This document shows, piece after piece, positions 9,290 through 17,415 of a stretch of 40,865 nucleotides of DNA; positions within the stretch are counted from its first letter, which is position 1; every line of letters starts with the position of its first letter. The notes under the pieces are model-generated. The model was not told the DNA's origin and did not search any database. It saw nothing but the letters and a program-made list of their open reading frames with translations. The position numbers were made by a program, and so were the translations under genes. The stretch is from Mycolicibacterium malmesburyense. Its GTDB lineage: Bacteria; Actinomycetota; Actinomycetes; Mycobacteriales; Mycobacteriaceae. The stretch lies in contig NZ_CVTB01000268.1 of the NCBI RefSeq assembly GCF_001050015.1, positions 1 to 40,865 of the forward strand, written 5' to 3'.

Positions 9290-10023
9290 CAGGCGCCCTT
9301 GAACCTCGGGGGGCGCTTTTCGATGCGCGCGACCTGCGCCTCGATGATGTCCTGGCTTGCCCACGCCCGGTCGAACAGCTCCTGGTGCGCCGGCCACGGG
9401 TCCTCGTACGCGCCGTCGTCGTTGAGCACCCGCTTGGCGTGCTGCAGGGCGAGCGGCGCGTAACCGGCGATCTCCTGCGCCCAGGCCTGCGCGTCTTCCA
9501 GCATGCCGATGCGGTTGGCCATCCCGGTTTGCAGCGCGATGTCGGCGGTGAGCCGCTCGGCGGCCAGCAACATGCCGCGGGCCCGGCCCGCCCCGACCAG
9601 CGACGTCAGCCGACGGATGCTCCAGTTGTCCAGCGCTATACCGTATTTCGCGACCGGGAACTGGAAGTACGCCTCGGGCGCGACGACGCGCAAGTCGCAG
9701 ATCATCGACAAGATCACCCCGGCGCCGATCGCGGGCCCGTTGATCGCGCCGATCACCGGGATGGGCGCCGAGTCGATCGCCAGGTTGAGGGCGCGGGCCT
9801 TGTCCGGCAGTTCGTCGGCGACGCCCTGGCCACCGGAGAGGTCGGCGCCCGAGCTGAAGACATGGCCCTGGCCGGTCAGCACGATCGCGCGCACGTCCTC
9901 GGCGGTGGCCTTCTCGATCGCTTCGCGGAGACCGTCGACGAGTTCGGCGTTGAGCGCGTTGCGGCGCTCGGCGCGCTGCATCTCCAGGGTCATCACGTGG
10001 CCATCGCGGGTCACACCAATCAT
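9289..10023 (-). CDS. echA6: EchA6, crotonase-fold acyl-CoA-binding protein
   Basis: A 244-residue crotonase-superfamily protein matching M. tuberculosis EchA6 (Rv0905) in length and gene order. The oxyanion-hole segments are FSSGADL (56-62) and GPAIGAG (96-102). Both catalytic glutamates of true enoyl-CoA hydratases are replaced: by Ile104 in GAGVILSM and by Val124 in FPVAKYG, from alignment by eye with rat mitochondrial hydratase. EchA6 is reported to be non-catalytic, to bind long-chain acyl-CoA and feed it to mycolic acid synthesis, and to be the target of THPP inhibitors. It is the first gene of the minus-strand operon and diverges from accD3 across 26 bp. Confidence 0.93.
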   Translation of the reverse strand: MIGVTRDGHVMTLEMQRAERRNALNAELVDGLREAIEKATAEDVRAIVLTGQGHVFSSGADLSGGQGVADELPDKARALNLAIDSAPIPVIGAINGPAIGAGVILSMICDLRVVAPEAYFQFPVAKYGIALDNWSIRRLTSLVGAGRARGMLLAAERLTADIALQTGMANRIGMLEDAQAWAQEIAGYAPLALQHAKRVLNDDGAYEDPWPAHQELFDRAWASQDIIEAQVARIEKRPPRFKGA

Positions 10024-10029
10024 GTCGCC

Positions 10030-10043
10030 AGCCTATCTAGGCT
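10030..10043. promoter_or_regulatory. Palindrome in the echA6/accD3 divergent gap
   Basis: The sequence agcctatctaggct is an inverted repeat with perfect 6-bp arms and a 2-bp centre. It fills the middle of the 26-bp gap between two divergent genes. Each strand offers a -10-like hexamer (TATCTA toward accD3, TAGATA toward echA6). The accD3 GTG codons lie 5-11 bases beyond the hexamer, so a leaderless accD3 transcript is possible. The site may be an operator, an overlapping bidirectional promoter, or both. Confidence 0.45.
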
Positions 10044-10049
10044 GTGGTG

Positions 10050-11519
10050 GTGAGCCGGATCGGTGCCCTCGAGGTGCGCGACGCCGTGCTCGACCGCGGG
10101 TCGTTTCGCAGTTGGGATGGGCCTCCGCGCGACGTCGGGGCCGGTGCGGACTACCGCCGGGCGCTGGCCGCCGCGGCGGAGAAGACGGGCCTGGACGAGT
10201 CGGTGGTGACCGGCGAGGGAACGGTGTTCGGTCGCCGGGTGGCCTTGCTGCTCTGCGAGTTCGACTTCCTGGCCGGATCGATCGGGGTGGCGGCGGCCGA
10301 ACGGATCACCGCCGCGGTGCAGCGGGCGACGGCCGAGCGGCTGCCGCTGCTGGCGTCGCCGAGTTCGGGTGGCACGCGGATGCAGGAGGGCACGGTCGCG
10401 TTCCTGCAGATGGTCAAGATCGCCGCGGCCGTGGAGCTGCACAAGCGCGCGCATCTGCCCTATCTCGTGTACCTCCGGCACCCCACGACCGGCGGGGTGT
10501 TCGCGTCGTGGGGATCGCTGGGGCATGTCACCGGCGCCGAACCCGGCGCGCTGATCGGCTTCCTCGGCCCGCGGGTATACGAGCACCTCTACGGTGAGCC
10601 GTTTCCCGAGGGCATCCAGACCGCCGAGAACCTGCACCGGCACGGCGTCATCGACGGTGTGGTGCCGCTCGAGGCGCTGCGCGCGACGCTGAACCGGACG
10701 CTGACGGTCGTTGCCGACCCGCCGGAGCCGCCGCCTCCGGCGCCCGAGTTGAGACCGCTGCCCGACGTGCCGGCGTGGGAGTCGGTCGAGTCGTCGCGGC
10801 GCCCGGACCGGCCGGGTGTGGGTTACCTGCTGCGGCACGGGACGACCGACCGGGTGCTGCTGTCGGGGACGGGTCAGGGCGAGGCGGCGACGACGCTGCT
10901 GGCGCTGGCCCGGTTCGGCGGTCAGCCGGCGGTGGTGCTCGGGCAGCAGCGCGTGGTCGGGGGGATGGTCGGGCCCGCGGCGCTGCGCGAGGCGCGCCGG
11001 GGTATGGCGTTGGCCGAGGGTCTGCAACTGCCGCTCGTGCTCGTGATCGACACGGCCGGACCGGCTTTGACCGTCGACGCCGAGCAGGGCGGGTTGGCCG
11101 GCGAGATCGCGCGGTGCCTGGCCGAACTGGTCACATTGGACACGCCGACGGTGTCGGTGCTGTTGGGTCAGGGCAGCGGCGGACCGGCGCTGGCGATGGT
11201 GCCCGCCGACCGGGTGCTGGCCGCGCTGCACGGCTGGCTGGCCCCGCTTCCTCCGGAGGGAGCGAGCGCGATCGTGTTCCGCGATCTCGACCACGCCCCG
11301 GAATTGGCTGCGGCGCAGGGTGTCCGGTCGGCGGATCTGCTGCGTAACGGCATCGTCGATGTGGTGGTCCCCGAAGACCCCGATGCCGCCGACGAGCCGA
11401 CGCAGTTCACCCAGCGGTTGTCGGCGGTGATCGCCAACGAATTGCATTCGTTGCGCACGGTGCCCGGCGACGAGCGGTTGCAGGCACGCCTGGCGCGTTA
11501 CCGGCGGATCGGCTTGTAG
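10050..11519 (+). CDS. accD3: Acyl-CoA carboxylase carboxyltransferase subunit AccD3
   Basis: About 489 residues, matching M. tuberculosis AccD3 (Rv0904c) across its length. The two crotonase-like halves of a carboxyltransferase are visible: the N-terminal half has ASPSSGGTRMQEGTVAFLQM and RHPTTGGVFASWGS, and the C-terminal half has GQGSGGPALAM and PPEGASAIVFRD. The subunit should transfer carboxyl from biotin carried on an AccA-type partner to an acyl-CoA, making a malonyl-type extender. Its exact substrate is not settled. Three GTG codons in a row (10044, 10047, 10050) are possible starts; I chose the third because the protein then begins SRIGALEVRDAVLDRGSF like the family. No Shine-Dalgarno is visible, in keeping with a leaderless message. 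Confidence 0.9.
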   Translation: MSRIGALEVRDAVLDRGSFRSWDGPPRDVGAGADYRRALAAAAEKTGLDESVVTGEGTVFGRRVALLLCEFDFLAGSIGVAAAERITAAVQRATAERLPLLASPSSGGTRMQEGTVAFLQMVKIAAAVELHKRAHLPYLVYLRHPTTGGVFASWGSLGHVTGAEPGALIGFLGPRVYEHLYGEPFPEGIQTAENLHRHGVIDGVVPLEALRATLNRTLTVVADPPEPPPPAPELRPLPDVPAWESVESSRRPDRPGVGYLLRHGTTDRVLLSGTGQGEAATTLLALARFGGQPAVVLGQQRVVGGMVGPAALREARRGMALAEGLQLPLVLVIDTAGPALTVDAEQGGLAGEIARCLAELVTLDTPTVSVLLGQGSGGPALAMVPADRVLAALHGWLAPLPPEGASAIVFRDLDHAPELAAAQGVRSADLLRNGIVDVVVPEDPDAADEPTQFTQRLSAVIANELHSLRTVPGDERLQARLARYRRIGL

Positions 11520-11526
11520 GGCGGCC

Positions 11527-11772
11527 TCAGCCGCCCAGTTCGGAGACCGCGGTGTCGAGTTGCGCTGCCTGCTCCTCGATTTCGCGGTCGGACGGCGTCT
11601 CACCGATGCGCTGCACAAGGTCGTCGCGGGACGCCACCTCGAGGGCGCCGCGGTAGTCCTCCGACGCGAGCCGGCCCGAGCCGATCACCTCCACGCGGCC
11701 CTCGACCACGACGAGCACCGCGTTCCTCTCCTCGGATTGCAGCAGTGTGCGGACATCCTCGGTCGAGATCAT
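11527..11772 (-). CDS. Conserved hypothetical protein, 81 aa
   Basis: A small acidic cytoplasmic protein with no signal peptide or membrane segment. An N-terminal half with short beta-like strands (AVLVVVEGRVEVIGS) is followed by a charged helical half (DREIEEQAAQLDTAVSEL). The ATG at 11772 has a weak GGAA upstream. It is convergent with accD3, with a 7-bp gap. I do not recognise a named family. Regular codon use and a compact fold pattern support a real gene. Confidence 0.6.
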   Translation of the reverse strand: MISTEDVRTLLQSEERNAVLVVVEGRVEVIGSGRLASEDYRGALEVASRDDLVQRIGETPSDREIEEQAAQLDTAVSELGG

Positions 11773-11882
11773 CTTGAATTCCGTCCTGTCTGTCGTTGCA
11801 GCCGGTCCTTCTGCGGAATCTCCTGCGGCGCGCGGCCGGCGTCCTCACTCATGCCCCTAGCTATGCCCGATGTCCGACCGGT

Positions 11883-12329
11883 CTACGCGACCGCCAGCGC
11901 GGTGAGCATCGCGATGCACGCGACGAGGTCCAGCGGCAACCGCAAGAGGCTGCGTCGCGTCCAGCGCACGGCGGCGGCCTCGTCCACCTCCGCCGGGTCG
12001 GTCTTCTCGAACGCCACCGCCTTCGGCACGACGTCGACCAGCGACCACACCCGCATCACCGCGTGGCTGACCAGCGCCACCAGCAGCGCGGTACGCACGT
12101 CGGCGTGCGACCACCCGACGATCAGCGACACGATGAGCAGCACCTCGAACGCCGTGTGCGCCGGAATCCAGAGCCGGCGCCGCGAGATTCCGCCGTTGTG
12201 CGCCTGGATGATGCCGGGCCGCCGCGGCCAGGCGGGGTCGACGACGACGGCTTCGTAAAGCCCGCCTCCCAGCAGGACGCAGGCCATCAGCGTGGTGGCG
12301 GCGATCAGGATGAGCGTCGGGGTCCACAC
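11883..12329 (-). CDS. Membrane protein, about four helices, unknown function
   Basis: A 148-residue protein starting at a GTG 8 bp after the TetR stop. Hydrophobic stretches at about residues 4-28 (LILIAATTLMACVLLGGGLYEAVVV), 52-70 (AHTAFEVLLIVSLIVGW), 76-95 and 125-147 predict four membrane helices. The layout, with a Gly-Gly-Gly-x-Tyr-Glu in helix 1, is common in small actinobacterial membrane proteins of unknown function. It is probably co-transcribed with the TetR gene and may be under its control. No enzymatic motif is visible. The GTG was chosen because the frame upstream only continues into the regulator. Confidence 0.7.
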   Translation of the reverse strand: MWTPTLILIAATTLMACVLLGGGLYEAVVVDPAWPRRPGIIQAHNGGISRRRLWIPAHTAFEVLLIVSLIVGWSHADVRTALLVALVSHAVMRVWSLVDVVPKAVAFEKTDPAEVDEAAAVRWTRRSLLRLPLDLVACIAMLTALAVA

Positions 12330-12337
12330 ACCGCCGA

Positions 12338-12883
12338 TTATTGCGGGGCGTCGAGGTAGCGCTGCACCGTCGGTCCCACCGCCGCGACGATCTCCTCGTG
12401 TGTCATCGCGACGATCGGCGGTAGCTGCAGGACGTACCGGCACAGCGCCAGCCCCAGCGTCTGCGTCGCGATCAGCGCTGCACGCCGCTGCGGCGCGTCC
12501 GGATTGATCTTCGCGACGACGGGCAGCAGCTGCCGGGTGAAGATCTCGGTCATCCGTTGCGCCGCATCGTTGTTCGTCGCGCTCGACCGCAGCAGGACGA
12601 TCAGCGCCTCGTCGCGTTCCCACCTGTTCATGAAGTGCGCGACCAGGCCCGCACCGGCCTCGCCGGGATCGACACCGGACAGGTCGGGGATCTGCAGGTC
12701 GAAGTCGGCGGCCGCGGCGAACAACTGGTTCTTGTTGCCGAAGTACCGCATCACCATGGACGGATCGATCCCGGCGTCCGCGGCGATCGCCCGGATGGTG
12801 GCCCGTTCGAAGCCCGAGCGCGCGAACCGGTCGCGGGCCGCCGCCAGGATCACCGCCTTGGTCTGTTCCGAGGATCTCCGCAT
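12338..12883 (-). CDS. TetR-family transcriptional regulator
   Basis: A 181-residue repressor-type regulator. Residues 1-50 carry the TetR helix-turn-helix (ILAAARDRFARSGFERATIR, AGIDPSMVMRYFGNKNQLF), which is the family signature. The rest is a variable all-helical ligand domain. The ATG at 12883 is the natural start: a TACAAT -10 box (12896-12891 on the minus strand) ends 7 bases before it, so the message is probably leaderless, with no Shine-Dalgarno. The start codon itself lies in an operator-like repeat, so the gene is likely autorepressed. It is divergent from a flavin monooxygenase and is probably its main regulator. The ligand is probably the monooxygenase substrate or product; this is inference. 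Confidence 0.88.
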   Translation of the reverse strand: MRRSSEQTKAVILAAARDRFARSGFERATIRAIAADAGIDPSMVMRYFGNKNQLFAAAADFDLQIPDLSGVDPGEAGAGLVAHFMNRWERDEALIVLLRSSATNNDAAQRMTEIFTRQLLPVVAKINPDAPQRRAALIATQTLGLALCRYVLQLPPIVAMTHEEIVAAVGPTVQRYLDAPQ

Positions 12884-12958
12884 GCCAACAATTGTAGGCC
12901 AACAAGTGTTGACATAGCGGCCAGCGAGTCGCATAGTTATGCCAACAAGCGTTGGCAT
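12883..12958. promoter_or_regulatory. Divergent promoter with three TetR operator-like sites
   Basis: Three copies of a CCAACAA-n-GTTGG-type palindrome lie between the two divergent genes. Site 1 (12883-12898, imperfect) covers the tetR start and its -10. Site 2 (12898-12913) touches a perfect TTGACA -35 box (12909-12914) facing the monooxygenase. Site 3 (12939-12958, atgccaacaagcgttggcat, 8-bp perfect arms) covers the expected start point after a CATAGT -10 (12932-12937, 17-bp spacer). Binding at sites 2 and 3 would block the monooxygenase promoter; binding at site 1 would block tetR. Confidence 0.75.
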
Positions 12959-12971
12959 AGATAGCCGGCGG

Positions 12972-12977
12972 AAGGAG
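12972..12977 (+). promoter_or_regulatory. Ribosome binding site that fixes the monooxygenase start
   Basis: AAGGAG lies 6 bases before the ATG at 12984. It selects this start over an in-frame ATG at 12939 that lies inside operator site 3 and upstream of the expected transcription start. Confidence 0.8.
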
Positions 12978-12983
12978 AAGAAG

Positions 12984-14117
12984 ATGAACACTGATGTCCT
13001 CATCGTCGGGGCGGGCCCGACCGGATTGGCCGCGGCGGTCGCGCTGCGCTCGCGCGGCGTGAGCGTGACGATCGTCGACAGCCAGACCGCCGGGGCCAAC
13101 ACCTCGCGCGCCGCCGTGGTCAACGCCCGCACGCTCGAGGTGCTCGAGGGGTTCGACGTGGCCCGGCGACTGGTCAAGGAGGGGGTGGAGGCGCCGCGGT
13201 TCACGATCCGCGACCGCGGCCGCACGCTGATTCCCGTCGACTTCAGCGGCCTGCCCACCGACTATCCGTACTCGTTGATGGTGTCGCAGGCCACCACCGA
13301 GCGCCTGCTGCTCGAGCGGTTGGAGGAACTGGGCGGCGGCGTCCTGCGCCCGAAGACCGTGACCGCGGTCGACCAGGATCCGACCGGCGTCACCGCGACG
13401 TTCGACGACGGTGACAGGATCCGCGCACGCTACGTCGTCGGCGCGGACGGGATCCGCAGCGCGGTGCGGGAGGCGGCCGGCATCGGATTCGCCGGCAGCG
13501 TGTACGACGAGTCGTTCGTGCTGGCCGACGTCCGCCTCACCGGCAGCGCACCCGCGGACGAGGTCATCCTCTATTGGGCGAAGGAGGGCCTGACGGTGGT
13601 GGCGCCGTTACCCGACGGCGTACATCGGATCGTCGCACCCGTAGCCGAGGCACCCGAGGAGCCGTCGGCCGAATTCGTTCAGCAGATCCTCGACACCCGC
13701 GTCGGCGCGGGCGCGCCCACGGTGAACGAGGTGATCTGGGGTTCGCGCTTCCGGATCCACCACCGGGTCGCCGACGCCTTCCGCGCGGGCCGACTGCTGC
13801 TGGCCGGTGACGCGGCGCATGTGCACAGCCCCGCCGGCGGCCAGGGCATGAACCTCGGCATCCAGGATGCGGTGGCGGTCGCCGACGCGCTGGCCGCGGT
13901 CCTGGCCGGCGAGCCCGACACCCGGCTCGACGAGTACAGCGAGGCGCGCCGCCCGATCGCACAGGAGGTCGTCGAGTTGACCGATCGCCTCACCCGGTTG
14001 GCCACGCTCCCCCGTGCCGCGCGGCCGGTCCGCAACGTCGCGATCCGGCTCGCCGGGCTGGTGCCCGCGGTGCGCTACGGCCTGGCGCGCAGGCTCAGCG
14101 GTCTGATCTACCGATGA
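12984..14117 (+). CDS. FAD-dependent monooxygenase (class A, PHBH-like)
   Basis: A 377-residue flavoprotein of the FAD_binding_3 type. Motifs are the dinucleotide fold GAGPTG (9-14), the DG motif in VVGADGIRSAVREAAG, and the GD motif G275-D276 in LLLAGDAAHVHSPAGGQGMN, which contacts the FAD ribityl chain. The class uses NAD(P)H and oxygen to hydroxylate or epoxidise aromatic or related substrates. It lacks the C-terminal thioredoxin-like domain of the larger phenol hydroxylases. The divergent TetR gene and operator sites suggest induction by a small hydrophobic compound. Its stop overlaps the convergent membrane gene by 23 bp. A role in detoxification or secondary metabolism is possible. Confidence 0.9.
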   Translation: MNTDVLIVGAGPTGLAAAVALRSRGVSVTIVDSQTAGANTSRAAVVNARTLEVLEGFDVARRLVKEGVEAPRFTIRDRGRTLIPVDFSGLPTDYPYSLMVSQATTERLLLERLEELGGGVLRPKTVTAVDQDPTGVTATFDDGDRIRARYVVGADGIRSAVREAAGIGFAGSVYDESFVLADVRLTGSAPADEVILYWAKEGLTVVAPLPDGVHRIVAPVAEAPEEPSAEFVQQILDTRVGAGAPTVNEVIWGSRFRIHHRVADAFRAGRLLLAGDAAHVHSPAGGQGMNLGIQDAVAVADALAAVLAGEPDTRLDEYSEARRPIAQEVVELTDRLTRLATLPRAARPVRNVAIRLAGLVPAVRYGLARRLSGLIYR

Positions 14118-14490
14118 GCTCGGCCGCCCTGCCGCGGCTGTGCACGTACAGCACGGCCGCGGCCACGCCGGCCTCGGCCATGGCGACCACGGTGGCCAGG
14201 CCCATCACGGCCGACGGCGAGTCGGCGGCCGCGGCGCCGTGATGGTGGCCCGGCGCCGGCAGATGCAGCGCGATCATCGCCAGGTTCATCAGCGCGACGA
14301 CCACCCACGCGCGCTGGCGGCCGTCGCGCCACAGGTCGCGCGCGCAGAACAGACACGCCGCGACCATCGCCGCCATCAGCGCCGCCGCGACCGGAGTCTC
14401 CGCGTGACCGAGCATCGTCGCGTGCAGGCAGGCCGAGCCGGCCGCGAGCACGGCGCAGGCCCGCCGTCCCACCGTTGCGATCGCCGTCAT
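14095..14490 (-). CDS. Membrane protein with His cluster, unknown function
   Basis: A 131-residue protein with about four hydrophobic segments (near residues 10-25, 33-48, 61-77 and 93-117). A LHLPAPGHHHG loop after the third gives a local cluster of histidines that could bind a metal, though this is only suggestive. It ends inside the 3' end of the monooxygenase gene (23-bp convergent overlap) and diverges from the epoxide hydrolase across 54 bp. I do not recognise the family. The ATG at 14490 is the first start after the divergent gap. Regular hydrophobic periodicity supports a real membrane protein. Confidence 0.65.
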   Translation of the reverse strand: MTAIATVGRRACAVLAAGSACLHATMLGHAETPVAAALMAAMVAACLFCARDLWRDGRQRAWVVVALMNLAMIALHLPAPGHHHGAAAADSPSAVMGLATVVAMAEAGVAAAVLYVHSRGRAAELIGRSDR

Positions 14491-14544
14491 ACAGATTTCG
14501 ACTCCCGCCGTCGCCGGAAGTCATCCCCGTGACAAGATCCGGAC

Positions 14545-15648
14545 ATGGCAGCGATCCGCCCGTTCCGAATCGCGATTCCCGACGACGATCTCGCCGACCT
14601 GCGGTCCCGGTTGCGCCGAACGCGGTGGCCCGAGGCCGAATGCGTCGACGACTGGAGCCAGGGCATTCCGCTGGCCTACACCCGCGAACTGGCCGAGTAC
14701 TGGGCCGAGGACTACGACTGGCGGGCCCGGGAAGAGGCGTTGAACCGGTTCGACCACTACACCACCGAGATCGACGGGCTCGACATCCACTTCATCCATC
14801 AACGGTCGTCGCAGCCCGACGCGTTTCCGGTGTTGATCACCCATGGCTGGCCGGGGTCGATCATCGAATTCCACAAGGTGATCGAGCCGCTCACCGAACG
14901 CGGCTTCGACGTGGTCTGCCCGTCGCTGCCGGGCTACGGCTTCTCCGGGAAGCCCACCACAACGGGGTGGGGCATCGAGAAGATCGCCTCGGCGTGGGAC
15001 ACGCTCATGGGCAGGCTGGGCTACGAGCGGTTCGGCGCGCAGGGCGGCGACTGGGGTGCCGCGGTCACGACGCAGATCGGCCGCAACGGCGGACGCTGCG
15101 CGGCAATCCACTTGAACATGCCGCTCGGTTTCCCGCCGGGCAAGCTCGAGAATCCGACCGAGGAGGAGCAACGCGCGCTGGAGCGCGGGCAGTACTACCA
15201 GAAGTGGGACTCGGGCTATTCGAAACAACAGTCCACCCGGCCGCAGACCCTCGGCTACGGGCTCGTCGACTCCCCGGTCGGGCAGCTCGCGTGGATCGTC
15301 GAGAAGTTCTGGTCGTGGATGGATTGCGACGGCCATCCGGAGAACGTGCTGACCAAGGACGAGCTCCTCGACAACGTGATGCTGTACTGGCTCACCGCAT
15401 CCGGCGCGTCGTCGGCCCGGCTCTACTGGGAGAGCTTCAACGCGTTCGGCGGATTCGACCGCGTCGAACTTCCGACCGGCATCGCCTCCTTCCCCCGGGA
15501 GATCCTGCAGGCCCCGCGCAGTTGGTGCGAGAACGGCTACAACATCACCCACTGGTCGACGATGCCGCGCGGTGGTCATTTCGCGGCGTTCGAGCAGCCC
15601 GACCTGTACGTCGGCGACGTCGCGAAGTTCTTCACTGGCGTGCGATAG
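14545..15648 (+). CDS. Epoxide hydrolase, EHN-domain alpha/beta hydrolase
   Basis: A 367-residue microsomal-type epoxide hydrolase. The N-terminal EHN domain starts PFRIAIPDDDLADLRSRLRRTRWPE and contains the family's DYDWRAREEALNRFDHY. The hydrolase core has the oxyanion motif H100-G-W-P-G-S105, the nucleophile Asp169 in GGDWGAA, and the catalytic His345 in GGHFAAFE. It should open epoxides to diols through an ester intermediate on Asp169; the cytoplasm is likely, since no signal peptide is seen. The next gene's ATG directly follows its stop codon, so the two form an operon. With the nearby monooxygenase, an epoxidation-then-hydrolysis route is conceivable but unproven. Confidence 0.92.
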   Translation: MAAIRPFRIAIPDDDLADLRSRLRRTRWPEAECVDDWSQGIPLAYTRELAEYWAEDYDWRAREEALNRFDHYTTEIDGLDIHFIHQRSSQPDAFPVLITHGWPGSIIEFHKVIEPLTERGFDVVCPSLPGYGFSGKPTTTGWGIEKIASAWDTLMGRLGYERFGAQGGDWGAAVTTQIGRNGGRCAAIHLNMPLGFPPGKLENPTEEEQRALERGQYYQKWDSGYSKQQSTRPQTLGYGLVDSPVGQLAWIVEKFWSWMDCDGHPENVLTKDELLDNVMLYWLTASGASSARLYWESFNAFGGFDRVELPTGIASFPREILQAPRSWCENGYNITHWSTMPRGGHFAAFEQPDLYVGDVAKFFTGVR

Positions 15649-17028
15649 ATGGCGCAGACGCTGGAGGCCGACTACCTCGTCGTGGGCGCGGGGGCGATGG
15701 GGCTTGCGTTCACCGACACGTTGGTCCACGAGTCGGATGCGACGGTCGTGGTGGTCGACCGCAACGACCAACCCGGCGGACACTGGACGACGGCGTATCC
15801 GTTCGTGCGGCTGCACCAGCCGTCGGCCTACTACGGGGTGAACTCGCGCGGGCTCGGCAGCGACACCGTCGACCAATTCGGGCTCAACGCAGGCTATTAC
15901 GAGCTGGCGAGCGGCGCCGAGGTGTGCGCGTACTTCGATGCGGTGATGTCCCAGCATCTGTTGCCGACCGGTCGGGTGACGTACCTGCCGATGAGCGAGT
16001 ATCTCGGCGACGGGCGGGTGCGCACGTTCGGCGGTGAGGACATCGAGGTGGTGGCGCCGCGGGTGGTGACCACCCGGGTCGAGGTCGTCGTGCCGTCGAT
16101 GCGACGGCCGAACTACGCCGTCGCCGACGGCGTCGACGTCGTGCCGCCGAACAGCATCCCTCGCCTACGCGATCCGCGCGACCGTTATGTGGTTGTGGGA
16201 GGGGGCAAGACGGCGATGGACTCGTGCCTGTGGCTGTTGCGGCACGGCATCGCGCCGGAGCGGTTGACGTGGATCAAGCCCCGCGAGTCGTGGGTGCTGG
16301 ACCGGTCAGCGATCCAGCCCGGCCGGCAGTTCGCGAAGAACACGCTGCGGGATTTCGGCAACCAGTTGGCGGCGGTGCGCGAGGCGGAGTCGCTGCCGCA
16401 CCTGTTCGAGCTGCTGGAGGACAAGGGTTGTCTGCAGCGCATCGACAGGTCCGTCGAACCGACGATGTATCGGTGCGCGATCCTGTCGCAGGCCGAGCTC
16501 GCCGAGCTGCGCCGTATCACCGACGTCGTGCGGATGGGTTACGTGCAGGCGGTCGAGCCGGGCCGCATCACGCTGGACGACGGCGTCCGTGACGTCGACG
16601 GTTCGGCGCTGTACATCGACTGCACCGCAGACGGTTTGGGCAAGGAGCCGGTGACGACCATCTTCGACGGCGATCACATCGCGCTGCAGACGGTGCGCAC
16701 GTGTCAGCCGGCCTTCAGCGCGGCCGTCATCGCCCACGTCGAGACGGCGTACGCCGACGACGACACCCGCAACTCGTTCTGCAAGCCGGTGCCCTACCCG
16801 CATGTGCCGGTCGACTGGCTGCGAATGATGTTGATCTTCAACGAGAATCAACTGAAATGGTTCTCCGACCCGGACATGATGGCCTGGGTCGACGCGGCGC
16901 GGCTCAACGCGCTTCACCATGTGACCGCGAACGTCAGCGAGCGTGCGCGGGACCGGGTGATCTCGATGCTCAGCTCCGAACTGCCGACGATCAACGAGAA
17001 GTTGAAGGCCCTGCTGACAGAAGCCTAG
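15649..17028 (+). CDS. NAD(P)/FAD-dependent oxidoreductase, Rossmann-type
   Basis: A 459-residue flavoprotein. The N-terminal FAD fold reads YLVVGAGAMGLAF (GxGxxG, residues 9-21), with acidic residues ending strand 2 (VVVDRNDQPGGHW). A second nucleotide fold, YVVVGGGKTAMDSC, lies near residue 181, so the protein probably binds both FAD and NAD(P)H, as flavin-containing monooxygenases do. However, the classical FMO fingerprint FxGxxxHxxxY/F is not evident. Its ATG follows the epoxide hydrolase stop with no gap, so the two proteins are made together and may act on one substrate. No signal peptide or membrane helix is seen. The exact reaction is unknown. Confidence 0.8.
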   Translation: MAQTLEADYLVVGAGAMGLAFTDTLVHESDATVVVVDRNDQPGGHWTTAYPFVRLHQPSAYYGVNSRGLGSDTVDQFGLNAGYYELASGAEVCAYFDAVMSQHLLPTGRVTYLPMSEYLGDGRVRTFGGEDIEVVAPRVVTTRVEVVVPSMRRPNYAVADGVDVVPPNSIPRLRDPRDRYVVVGGGKTAMDSCLWLLRHGIAPERLTWIKPRESWVLDRSAIQPGRQFAKNTLRDFGNQLAAVREAESLPHLFELLEDKGCLQRIDRSVEPTMYRCAILSQAELAELRRITDVVRMGYVQAVEPGRITLDDGVRDVDGSALYIDCTADGLGKEPVTTIFDGDHIALQTVRTCQPAFSAAVIAHVETAYADDDTRNSFCKPVPYPHVPVDWLRMMLIFNENQLKWFSDPDMMAWVDAARLNALHHVTANVSERARDRVISMLSSELPTINEKLKALLTEA

Positions 17029-17415
17029 CTAGTGCTGGTTCGCGGCGCGATTCCATCAGTGTGCTCTCTCGCAGAGCTCGCTGATCTTTCCCATCGGATC
17101 GGTCGCGGCGTTGTTGGTCGCCGTAACACTTCAGCGCGATCCGGGGTTCGCACACTGGAGGCGAAAACCCCGCCGCCCAGCACGCCAATGCATACGGCAT
17201 GCGAGCTGTGCAGCTTCGTGAAACTCGAGCGCACGTTCGAGGCGGTGGTACTACCCTGAGAGCTGGCGTCGCCGAAGTCGCCGGAGGTCGGAAAGAAAAT
17301 GTTGCGAGCGTCGTTGATTCGGGTATCGAGCAATGTAACGCCCGGTTCGAGCCGAGCGATAAGGTCGAGTAACTGCGTTTTCAGTGAGAATTTGCGCGAG
17401 GAAGAGAGGCCACAC
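17029..17415. other. Intergenic region, no convincing gene
   Basis: These 387 bp hold only short frames without a ribosome site or family resemblance. A TAAGGT hexamer at 17360-17365 could be the -10 of the hemophore-family gene, with no strong -35. I see no iron-box (IdeR-type) palindrome. AGAGG at 17405-17409 is the ribosome site of the next gene. Confidence 0.5.

Noticed and set aside
10020..11618. Minus-strand frame of 532 codons opposite accD3
   Set aside because: Composition is dominated by Arg/Gln/His with no recognisable domain, while accD3 on the plus strand is clear.
14521..15957. Minus-strand frame of 478 codons opposite the epoxide hydrolase
   Set aside because: The hydrolase catalytic motifs and operon spacing on the plus strand are convincing; the antisense frame has none.
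17032..17259. 75-codon frame in the gap before the hemophore-family gene
   Set aside because: No ribosome site, no hydrophobic or domain pattern, and codon use unlike its neighbours.
17029..17415. IdeR iron box before the hemophore-family gene
   Set aside because: I looked for a TTAGGTTAGGC-type palindrome and found no convincing match.
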